A DNA stretch of 64,000 nucleotides from Thalassotalea_H castellviae (GTDB taxonomy: Bacteria > Pseudomonadota > Gammaproteobacteria > Enterobacterales > Alteromonadaceae), in the NCBI RefSeq assembly GCF_031846185.1, contig NZ_JAVRIF010000012.1, positions 46,182 to 110,181 of the forward strand, in the 5' to 3' direction. Below are positions 36,575-44,434 of this stretch, in pieces. The translations under genes and the position numbers were made by a program. The notes beneath the pieces are model-generated. The model saw nothing but the letters and a program-made list of their open reading frames with translations. It did no database searches and had not been told where the DNA came from. Position 1 is the first letter of the stretch. Each line of letters begins with the position of its first letter.

Positions 36575-37063
36575 AGATGACAGATAGATGAAAATAATGT
36601 GACGACATTATTACTTAATTTATATTCCATGTCCATGTTAGCCAACCAGCGAACTAACGATAAAACAAATCATTATTTAACAGTGACTTACAATGTGATT
36701 TCACGTTAAAAATCAAGAATTATAGACGATATTGTACATACAAATGAAAACAACCAACCGCTGCTACTGTTAAAGTCATTTTCATCAATGATATATTGTT
36801 AACTTTACGATGTATTCAATTACATAATCGTTGTAATAGTGGTAATGACTATTGCGTTTAACTTACGTGTCTACTCAAGTACGTAACAATATTGAACTGG
36901 ATAAGAAATTTTAATCACCAAATAACTTAACTCGAAAACAGTATTTGGTAAATTAGCTTTAAAAATATACAAGCCTTTACCATTTATAGGTATTTACCCC
37001 ATAAGCAATCGTGCAGGCTTGATTTTAGTTTTTAGCTTAGATTAAAGTTCAGTATGGTTTTAG

Positions 37064-38044
37064 TTAAGTTTCATTTTTCTCAAATAATTCCATTAATCCA
37101 ATTAATGCCGCAAATAATACCGCACCAACCGGCCATATTATCCAAGTGACACCCCAATCCATTGTCCACAAACTCCAACCTAGAAAGATGGCAACTAATA
37201 ATGGCCAATAAAATGCCGCAAGCTTTTCGGCACGTTTTGCTCTTTTTGATTTTTCCGTTTCTTTAACATTGTCTTTTAAAATATTGTTGTAAGCATCAAA
37301 TTTTGCAGATACAGGCGACACAATACAAATACCAATAGCAATAATTATAAACAACACAATCAACATCATTAAGGTTAATCCTTCACCTTGCATAAACATA
37401 CTAGCCACTAATAAAGGCACAAAACTAATGATGAACATAAAAATCCCTAGAGATAAACGAAAATGATAAATATTCTGAAAATCCTTTAGTTTTTCTTGAA
37501 AAACACTATGAACACCATAAGACAATTCAAAAGGCTCATTTTCTATGGAATCTATTTCAGCTTGATACTGGTTCGTTTTTATAAAATAACTAACGGCAAC
37601 AGACACCATCAGTAATATACTGACAATGCCTGCCACAGCAGCAACATTACCAGTCATATTTAATCGTCCTGTTTGGGCCATAGCCAAAAAGAAAAATAAT
37701 GGGATCACCGAGCTTATACAAAACACCACGCCTTTCGTGATTAAAGACGACACAAGTCGCTTCGTTTCTACATAATGTAAAGCTTGTTCTAAATTAATCT
37801 GAACACTACCCGGTTCTTTTCCATCACTTTGAAGATCCGGTATTTCGATGTCATCTTTTAATAAATAATCAGTCGACACATCAAAAATTTCGGCTAACTT
37901 AATCACTTTATTTAAATCAGGAATACTATTTGTACTTTCCCATTTAGACACTGATTGTCTGGACACATCCATCTTCTCAGCAAGCTCTTCTTGCGACCAA
38001 CTCAATTGTTTTCTTAGTTTGATAATTTTTTCGGCTAAAATCAT
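37064..38044 (-). CDS. XRE family regulator with membrane domain
   Basis: About 326 residues from ATG 38044 (AAAGGA nine bases upstream). An N-terminal Cro/CI helix-turn-helix (LSWSQEELAEKMDVSRQSVS, then KWE) is followed by a linker and six or so hydrophobic helices. This HTH style, with the IPDLNKVIKLAEIFDVSTDYLL tail, is typical of Firmicutes regulators and less common in this lineage. It may sense a membrane signal. About 490 bases downstream (36575-37063) hold no gene; I see only a weak CAAGCCT/AGGCTTG pairing at 36970-37020. Confidence 0.8.
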   Translation of the reverse strand: MILAEKIIKLRKQLSWSQEELAEKMDVSRQSVSKWESTNSIPDLNKVIKLAEIFDVSTDYLLKDDIEIPDLQSDGKEPGSVQINLEQALHYVETKRLVSSLITKGVVFCISSVIPLFFFLAMAQTGRLNMTGNVAAVAGIVSILLMVSVAVSYFIKTNQYQAEIDSIENEPFELSYGVHSVFQEKLKDFQNIYHFRLSLGIFMFIISFVPLLVASMFMQGEGLTLMMLIVLFIIIAIGICIVSPVSAKFDAYNNILKDNVKETEKSKRAKRAEKLAAFYWPLLVAIFLGWSLWTMDWGVTWIIWPVGAVLFAALIGLMELFEKNET

Positions 38045-38409
38045 TATTAACATTCCTTTCTTTATTTTTGAGTTGCAATCATAGGAATACAGAGGGTTGC
38101 AGACTAGCAAGCCAACTTGTAAATTTGTCAACCAGCAGTTGCAATTTAGCTTTTTTGAGAATATTTCTTTCTTTTTAACGTAAAAATCGAAAATTTACCA
38201 TGTAAAGTTTTTGTTTTGCTATGGACTGGTTATGGCTTTCCAGATTGATCAGATCATCGTTTTATAATCAGCTTAATTTTAAATAAACCTGCTTTATTAC
38301 AACTAAACATTTTAGTTCAAAGCGACAATCGACTAAATACTTTCAAAAAGAATTAACTTAGAATAAGGTGATACCACAGTAGTATACTAATTATCTTTCC
38401 TGAGCGATT

Positions 38410-38853
38410 ATGAATAAAACCACACGAATAAAACCATTAAATAGCTTTTTGATCTTATGTTTCATTACCGCATGTTCATCACGTTATCAGGTACAAACCA
38501 ATTTAGATAACCTTAATTTTAAAGATTATTATAGCCCTGCAGCTGTGACAATTTATCAAAATGAACAAAGCATGCTCAAGAATAAAAATACAGAAAGTTC
38601 CCAAGCTGCTCCTAAATATCAATATTTAGGAGCTGTAGAAGGCGATGATTGCCAAGAAAAAGCCCATCATCAAGCACCTGATGAAATCAATGCCAGAACA
38701 AATGCTCGTAGAAAAGCGTACGACTTGGGCGCCAATGCCATTATTTTTTCAGGCTGTGCTTTGATAGAAAAAAATGAAGCAGATAAAAAGTGTTTAGCTA
38801 CCACTGTTTGTTATGGACGAGCGTACCTGTTAAGCGTAAACAGCAATGAATAA
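38410..38853 (+). CDS. rcsF: RcsF-like outer membrane lipoprotein
   Basis: A 147-residue lipoprotein: signal peptide ending ILCFITACSS (lipobox cysteine at residue 22) and a C-terminal RcsF domain. Four cysteines fit the RcsF disulfide pattern: GDDCQ, SGCAL and KKCLATTVC. In enterobacteria RcsF detects envelope stress and signals to the Rcs phosphorelay through IgaA. The neighbour trmO is also the neighbour in E. coli, supporting orthology. No Rcs kinase genes are in the window. Confidence 0.85.
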   Translation: MNKTTRIKPLNSFLILCFITACSSRYQVQTNLDNLNFKDYYSPAAVTIYQNEQSMLKNKNTESSQAAPKYQYLGAVEGDDCQEKAHHQAPDEINARTNARRKAYDLGANAIIFSGCALIEKNEADKKCLATTVCYGRAYLLSVNSNE

Positions 38854-38862
38854 TACGATTAA

Positions 38863-39642
38863 AACAACCGAGAAAGTGAACAAACGTTAAATCAAAATAC
38901 CAATATTAATGTCGAGATTATTGCACGGGTATTTTCCCCTTATAAAGAAAAGTTTGCCATCCCTCGACAACCTGGAATAGTCACTGCTGCCACAGGAAAA
39001 GTAGTTTTACTTAACAAGGCAAATAATATCGATTTAGTCAGAGATTTAGCACAATTTAGTCATATTTGGCTCATTTTTGTTTTTCATGCCACTCATCAAC
39101 AAGGATGGAAACCTTTAGTGAGGCCTCCTCGTTTAGGGGGCAATAAAAAAACAGGTGTTTTTTCCACTCGCTCTACTTTTAGACCAAACCCAATTGGCAT
39201 GTCCGTGGTACGTTTGGAAAAAATAACTTATATCAACAAACAAGTTGAATTGCATATTTCCGGTTTAGACCTGCTCGACCAAACCCCTATAGTCGATATA
39301 AAACCTTATATTCCCTATTCGGATGCTATACCAGATGCGAAAGCAGGCTTCGCTCAAGAGCAACCTAGCAACAGTAAACATGTAAGTTTTGCTCAAAAAG
39401 CAAGGAACACATTAGATTCTGTCCAAGTAGAATTCCCCAATTTACAAACTTTAATTGAACAGGTTTTAGCACAAGATCCTAGGCCCGCATATAAGCAAAA
39501 TAACTCATCGACTCTTCATGAAGCGAGTCTAATCGATAAGACTAATTTTGATGATAAAGTGTACGGCATACGACTTTATCGCTTTAATATAAAGTGGCGT
39601 CTGATCTCCGCCAGTACCATTGAAGTTTTCGAGATACACTAG
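38863..39642 (+). CDS. trmO: tRNA (m6t6A37) methyltransferase TrmO, no canonical start codon
   Basis: TrmO methylates N6-threonylcarbamoyladenosine at position 37 of some tRNAs. The frame opens after TAA at 38860 and ends at 39642. It reads through the complete family sequence: SPYKEKFAIPRQPGIVTAAT, then FSHIWLIFVFHATHQQGWKP, RPPRLGGNKKTGVFSTRSTF and RPNPIGMS. Yet no ATG, GTG or TTG occurs in frame before GTG 39118, which lies inside the conserved domain. Either an unusual start (ATT at 38905, 38917 or 38920) is used, or one base was lost after the ATG at 38846, which overlaps the rcsF stop and leads into a different frame. The C-terminal half looks intact. Confidence 0.75.
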   Translation, partial: NNRESEQTLNQNTNINVEIIARVFSPYKEKFAIPRQPGIVTAATGKVVLLNKANNIDLVRDLAQFSHIWLIFVFHATHQQGWKPLVRPPRLGGNKKTGVFSTRSTFRPNPIGMSVVRLEKITYINKQVELHISGLDLLDQTPIVDIKPYIPYSDAIPDAKAGFAQEQPSNSKHVSFAQKARNTLDSVQVEFPNLQTLIEQVLAQDPRPAYKQNNSSTLHEASLIDKTNFDDKVYGIRLYRFNIKWRLISASTIEVFEIH

Positions 39643-39757
39643 GCTTCGTTGATTTTAACAGGTACGCAGCACTATTACCTTTTTTGATAAAAAACCAATA
39701 CTATCAATGACTAAAGTAAAACAATAACAGTCCTTAAACTTGTGTTCAGGCAGATAC

Positions 39758-40651
39758 ATGATTATACGTCCAACAATTGAATTACCTTTGCTAGCAGCCA
39801 TTTGGGGAGCTTCATTTCTATTTATGAAAATCGGTGGCCCTGAATTTGGCCCGATTCTCTTTATGGCCATGAGAACCTTCGTAGCAAGTTTATTGTTAGT
39901 GTCGTTATTAGCATATAAAAAACAAATCCGTTTATTATTTCAACAAAAAACCGCGATTTTTATCGTTGGTTTGTTAAACACAGCTATTCCGTTTTCGTTA
40001 TTTGGCTGGGCAACCTTAACTTTAAGTGCCGGAAGTACTTCTGTACTAAATGCAACAACCCCGATGTTCGGGGCTATCGTTGCTGTAATTTGGTTAAAAG
40101 ACACCTTTAATAACAGTACCATTTTAGGATTGCTCATTGGTTTTATTGGCGTATATTTTTTAATGTTCGAAAAATTAAATATGCCTAACTCAGAGGTAAT
40201 TTTACCGGTGTTTGCGGTAATGTTAGCGTCATTATTTTATGGTATTTCCGCCAATTTCACTAAAAAATATCTATCAAAGGTTAAACCTTTAGTTTTAGCT
40301 ACCGGCAGTCAAATATCAGCAAGTTTAGTGTTAGTCCCGATCAGTTTATTCTTTATCCCTGATACGATGCCCAGTATCGCTGCAATAAATGCGGTCGTTG
40401 TATTAGGCATTGTCTGCACGGGTTTTGCCTATATAATTTTCTTTCGATTGATTTCAGCGTTGGGCCCAACAAAAGCTATCTCTGTGACTTATTTAATTCC
40501 AACGTTTGGTTTGTTATGGGGATGGATTTTCTTACAAGAAAACATCAGCATGATGATGTTATTTGGCTGTAGTTTAATTTTATTTGGTGTCGCGTTAACG
40601 ACAGGAATATTTTCGCTGAAAAATAAATTAAGTATCACAGTGAGTAAGTGA
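39758..40651 (+). CDS. EamA (DMT) family transporter
   Basis: A 297-residue membrane protein from ATG 39758 with about ten transmembrane helices in two EamA repeats (LLAAIWGASFLFMKIGGPEF at the start of the first; ASLFYGISANFTKKYL at the start of the second). The drug/metabolite transporter superfamily exports amino acids, metabolites or drugs; the substrate is not predictable. It is not obviously in an operon and is convergent with the amidohydrolase gene. Confidence 0.85.
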   Translation: MIIRPTIELPLLAAIWGASFLFMKIGGPEFGPILFMAMRTFVASLLLVSLLAYKKQIRLLFQQKTAIFIVGLLNTAIPFSLFGWATLTLSAGSTSVLNATTPMFGAIVAVIWLKDTFNNSTILGLLIGFIGVYFLMFEKLNMPNSEVILPVFAVMLASLFYGISANFTKKYLSKVKPLVLATGSQISASLVLVPISLFFIPDTMPSIAAINAVVVLGIVCTGFAYIIFFRLISALGPTKAISVTYLIPTFGLLWGWIFLQENISMMMLFGCSLILFGVALTTGIFSLKNKLSITVSK

Positions 40652-40710
40652 TCAGTGTTGTGGCGATTTACCTTCAATAACAGCGCGTTCTAACATTCTA
40701 TTGATGATAA

Positions 40711-40740
40711 ACGACTGGTAAAATAACACTCACCAGTCGT
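40711..40740. terminator. Hairpin between convergent genes
   Basis: ACGACTGGT (40711-40719) pairs with ACCAGTCGT (40732-40740) around 12 bases. It lies between the EamA gene and the amidohydrolase. There is no clear T-tract, so the terminator role is probable only by position. Confidence 0.5.
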
Positions 40741-40757
40741 CATTAATTAACGAAAGT

Positions 40758-42053
40758 TTACTTAGACTTGATAACTTCACCAGATTTCATCACAAAATCC
40801 ACATCTAAAAGCTCATTAATATCAGTTAATGGACTAGCATGCATCGCAATAATATCAGCAATTTTACCGGCTTCAATCGTCCCTAGACTCGCAGACTTGT
40901 CAATTAAATCCGCAGCATTAACTGTGGCAGATTTGATCACTTGAGCGGCAGGCATACCGGCTTTATACATCAAAACAGCTTCTTGCGCGTTAATGCCATG
41001 TTTAGAGACGCCACTGTCGGTACCGAAAGCAATTTTAACCCCCGCTTTATAAGCTTTAGCGAAGTTACCTTTCATGTCGGTTCCCACTTTGATCGCTTTT
41101 GCTTTTTGAGAGTCAGATAACACATCGGTATTTTTTGCCATCTGTAACACCGTTTCACCGGCAAGTAAGGTTGGCACTAAATAAGCACCTGACTTTTTAA
41201 ATAATTTATATGATTTTTTACCAGCATAAGTACCATGTTCAATGCTAGCAACGCCGGCTTCTAATGCGGCAATAATACCATCTTCTTGATGTGCATGGCT
41301 TGCTACTTTCGCCCCCATACGTTTGGCAGCTAAAACAACTTCTTTCAATTCGTCCATTTCCATCTGTTGGCCGGTGCCGGTAGCGCGATCGGTTAATACG
41401 CCGCCAGTTGATGTGATTTTTATTAAGTTAGCGCCATATTTAATGGCATGACGCGCCGCACGACGACAATCATAAGGACCATTACAAACGGTTTTATTGC
41501 TTTCATCATGAAATTCCATTAGTTCAGGGCTGACACCACTGACATCAGCATGACCGCCAGTAATTCCAACCCCACCGGCGGCAATGATTGTTGGTCCTTG
41601 CATCCAACCTCTATCTATAGCATCTCGCATAGCATACATTTCTTGCGAACTTGAGCCTACATCTCTAACGGTGGTAAAGCCTGCGTTTAATGTACGCATA
41701 GCAAACATATGCGAACGCATTTGCATCAACTGTGATGACATTTTTAATGCTTCACTGTCATTATTTGGTCCTAATTCCCCTTGTAAATGGACATGCATAT
41801 CCATCATACCAGGCATAACAAAACTTTTTGATAAATCAACAAGCGTGGCATCTTTATCAATTGATTTTGCAGAGACAAAGCCTTTTTTAACCGCTTTAAT
41901 TTTGCCATCCACAATTACAACGGTTTGTTTTTTTAAAGGGGCTTTACCTGGTACCGCTAATAATTCACCGGCATGTATAACCTGAGTGTCGGCTAGTACT
42001 GTAGTAGATAAGATAGATGTTAGTGCAATTGAGAGTAACGATAATACTTTCAT
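40758..42053 (-). CDS. Exported amidohydrolase family metal enzyme
   Basis: About 431 residues from ATG 42053 (AGGA six bases upstream) with a signal peptide (MKVLSLLSIALTSILSTTVLA). The TIM-barrel amidohydrolase ligands are visible: HxH in MDMHVHLQG, a lysine in NLIKITSTGG, histidines in VASHAHQ and SIEHGTY, and aspartate in AFGTDSGV. The closest group is the imidazolonepropionase-like/Xaa-Pro dipeptidase-like enzymes, secreted in Alteromonadales and thought to cleave dipeptides or cyclic amides. The exact substrate is unknown. Confidence 0.88.
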   Translation of the reverse strand: MKVLSLLSIALTSILSTTVLADTQVIHAGELLAVPGKAPLKKQTVVIVDGKIKAVKKGFVSAKSIDKDATLVDLSKSFVMPGMMDMHVHLQGELGPNNDSEALKMSSQLMQMRSHMFAMRTLNAGFTTVRDVGSSSQEMYAMRDAIDRGWMQGPTIIAAGGVGITGGHADVSGVSPELMEFHDESNKTVCNGPYDCRRAARHAIKYGANLIKITSTGGVLTDRATGTGQQMEMDELKEVVLAAKRMGAKVASHAHQEDGIIAALEAGVASIEHGTYAGKKSYKLFKKSGAYLVPTLLAGETVLQMAKNTDVLSDSQKAKAIKVGTDMKGNFAKAYKAGVKIAFGTDSGVSKHGINAQEAVLMYKAGMPAAQVIKSATVNAADLIDKSASLGTIEAGKIADIIAMHASPLTDINELLDVDFVMKSGEVIKSK

Positions 42054-42202
42054 TGTTCGTCCTTTAATCTTGTTATTATTAAATATTGCGAGTTTTTGTA
42101 ACTTAAACCATAGCAAGGAATATCGGATTTAGGAAAACAAAATGAGACTAACCTCAGTTTTCTTGAGATAAAGCTCGGTGCTTTCATGAAAGATAAAACA
42201 GA

Positions 42203-42239
42203 TGAAAAAAACTCACTCTATCAGCAATAAAGTGAGTTT
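42203..42239 (-). terminator. Terminator of the SlyD-like gene
   Basis: AAACTCACT (42208-42216) pairs with AGTGAGTTT (42231-42239). On the minus strand the hairpin is followed by a T-run (complement of AAAAAAA before 42211), fitting the gene that ends at 42283. Confidence 0.85.
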
Positions 42240-42282
42240 ATTTAAGAAAACTTAACCAAGCAGACTATCGGTTACGAATAAT

Positions 42283-42777
42283 CTAGTGGTGATGGCCACC
42301 AACACCGTGAGCATGACCGTGTTCAATTTCTTCACTTGTCGCTTCACGAACATCAACCACTTCAAGATCAAAAGTTAATACTTTGCCAGCCAACGGTGGA
42401 TTAATATCAACAGTCACCATAAAACGGCCTGCTTTAATTACCGTAACTTGACGTTGGCCTTGTTCTGTTTCAACAACAGCAGTCATCCCCGCTTTCCACT
42501 TAGCATTTTTACTAGGTAAACCGAGTAAATGCTTAACAGGTACACGCTGAACCATGTCTTCTTTTCGTTCACCGTAGGCATCTTCTGGTTGCAGGGTGAC
42601 AGAAAATTTATCACCGGCTTGTTTATCTGCAAGGGCGTTTTCGACACCAACAAGCATATTATTGTAACCATGAAGGTAGGCTAATGGATCTGAGCTTAAA
42701 GAAGATTCTAACTCTTTCCCTGCTTCATCTTTTAAGGTGTAGTGAAACTGAACAACCGTTTTATCGGTAATTTTCAT
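42283..42777 (-). CDS. slyD: SlyD-like FKBP-type peptidyl-prolyl isomerase
   Basis: A 164-residue FKBP with the SlyD layout: KTVVQFHYTLKDEAGKELES at the start, the chain-binding IF domain in the middle (YGERKEDMVQRVPVKHL) and a short histidine tail (HGHAHGVGGHHH). SlyD proteins combine prolyl isomerase and chaperone activity and bind nickel through the tail; the tail here is shorter than in E. coli and lacks cysteines. No hydrogenase genes are near, so a general folding role is likely. Confidence 0.88.
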   Translation of the reverse strand: MKITDKTVVQFHYTLKDEAGKELESSLSSDPLAYLHGYNNMLVGVENALADKQAGDKFSVTLQPEDAYGERKEDMVQRVPVKHLLGLPSKNAKWKAGMTAVVETEQGQRQVTVIKAGRFMVTVDINPPLAGKVLTFDLEVVDVREATSEEIEHGHAHGVGGHHH

Positions 42778-42885
42778 ATTGATTCCAAGAAATAAAGTGC
42801 CACAAATAATATGCAGCTTAAAATTTTACGCGAGTTTATCAAAAAGCAGTTAAAGCCTCTATATAAAATCAATGTAACCTGACTT

Positions 42886-43773
42886 TTATGCCCAAAGTAA
42901 TAATATGGCGACACTGGCAATAATTAAAAACATACCTAGGTATTCCATTTTAGTGATTTTTTCTTTAAATATTCGGTAGGTTAAAAATAAAGTAATAAAG
43001 AACTCTACTTGCCCAAGCGCTTTAACATAAGCCGCATTTTGATAACTCGCGCCAGTGAACCACCCTATTGAACCGATAACGCTTGTTATGCCAACAAATA
43101 AACATAATCGCCACTTTGTTAACATAGTAAAGATTTGATTTTTATCTTGAAAATATACGTATACCATAGAGATAATTGACTGAACTGTGATCATAAAAAC
43201 TAACGTGACTGCGGCACTGACCATTAAATCTGTATTAAGCGCTAAACTCGCTTCACGAATTAATAATGTTGTTACGGCTAAAGCGAGTCCTGATGCTAAA
43301 CCAAAGCCAGCCCCAGGGTTTTGAAAAACATCCGCATAAGTAAATTTTACCTTTGAGACGACTAACACGCCAATAACCCCGACAATCACAGATAGCCAAC
43401 CTAGTAAGCTTAATGCGGTAGAAAACACTAATGCTCCAACAATGGCCACTTGTATCGCTTCTGTTTTTGCTAAACTAGTTGCTACAGCAAAATTTCGATA
43501 TTTAAATGCAGCAACCAAACATGCGGTACCAATAATTTGCATAACACTGGCTATCATTGCATATTCAATAAATGAATGATTAAAAGTTGGCAATGCTATT
43601 TCACGATGCTGTAACAGCCAAAATAAATAAAGCGCAGCAAAAGGTAAGGCATAGACATAACGTACAGCTGTCGTCGCCATAGCATTTAAATGGCCTGACA
43701 ACTGTTTTTGTCCCGCGGTTCTCACCGCTTGCATAAATGCCGCTAATAAAGTGAAATAAATCCAAGTTTCCAA
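42886..43773 (-). CDS. EamA (DMT) family transporter
   Basis: A 295-residue protein with about ten transmembrane helices in two EamA domains (WIYFTLLAAFMQAVRTAGQK; GLASGLALAVTTLLIREASL). The substrate is unknown. It is 39 bases downstream of the DJ-1/PfpI gene on the same strand, so the pair may be co-transcribed, perhaps linking export to carbonyl or amino acid stress. Confidence 0.82.
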   Translation of the reverse strand: METWIYFTLLAAFMQAVRTAGQKQLSGHLNAMATTAVRYVYALPFAALYLFWLLQHREIALPTFNHSFIEYAMIASVMQIIGTACLVAAFKYRNFAVATSLAKTEAIQVAIVGALVFSTALSLLGWLSVIVGVIGVLVVSKVKFTYADVFQNPGAGFGLASGLALAVTTLLIREASLALNTDLMVSAAVTLVFMITVQSIISMVYVYFQDKNQIFTMLTKWRLCLFVGITSVIGSIGWFTGASYQNAAYVKALGQVEFFITLFLTYRIFKEKITKMEYLGMFLIIASVAILLLWA

Positions 43774-43812
43774 GAGACTTCCTCTAAAAATGAAGGGTTA
43801 ATAATAAATTTA

Positions 43813-44394
43813 TCAGTAAGCCTTTGCTTGCCAACGAAACTCCATCTGCTTCGCCGTTTTTAATGCGATATTATGACTAAAAAGCTTTTCAACTAAATAT
43901 AAGCTCATATCTATGCCTGCAGAAATTCCGCCAGAAGTGAACACTCTTCCTTGTTCAACCCAACGCACATTAGGCATTACAGTTACCTCGGGGTAACGCT
44001 TGGCTAGAGTATCAATATCTTCCCAATGAGTGGTCACTTCTAACCCTTTTAAAACGCCGGCTTCAGCCAATAAAAAAGCCCCCGTACAAACAGATGCGAT
44101 ATATTTTACGCTTTCATTTTGATGTGAAAGCCATTCAATTACTGCTGTTTTCTTAATTTCTTGATCATGAATTCCGCCCACGACAATAAGTAAATCAAGC
44201 TTTGGATGATCAGCAAAAGTAAAATGCGGAACAATGTTAAAACCGCCTCGCGCGCTTATTGTTTGTGATGTTTGGCCAATGAAAAAAACGTGATTCTCAT
44301 TTGGTAAAAAACGATTAGCCGTAGAAAAGACTTCAAACGGTCCTGAAAAATCTAAAACTTCCGCATTTTCATAAATATAAATACCAATATTCAA
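43813..44394 (-). CDS. DJ-1/PfpI family protein
   Basis: A 193-residue class I glutamine amidotransferase-like protein. The nucleophile cysteine sits in the elbow ASVCTGAFLLAEAG, with histidine-aspartate in THWEDID. The start (MNIGIYIYENAEVLDFSGPF) matches the group including isonitrile hydratase and the N-terminal half of some AraC-type regulators. The reaction is not predictable; it could act on a small reactive metabolite. Confidence 0.85.
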   Translation of the reverse strand: MNIGIYIYENAEVLDFSGPFEVFSTANRFLPNENHVFFIGQTSQTISARGGFNIVPHFTFADHPKLDLLIVVGGIHDQEIKKTAVIEWLSHQNESVKYIASVCTGAFLLAEAGVLKGLEVTTHWEDIDTLAKRYPEVTVMPNVRWVEQGRVFTSGGISAGIDMSLYLVEKLFSHNIALKTAKQMEFRWQAKAY

Positions 44395-44434
44395 GTTATT
44401 TCCTTATATAATCTCCGCACGATAATTTACATTT

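Noticed and set aside
36575..37063. Hidden gene in the 490-bp gap after the XRE regulator
   Set aside because: No frame of useful length with a ribosome binding site or recognisable sequence was seen on either strand.
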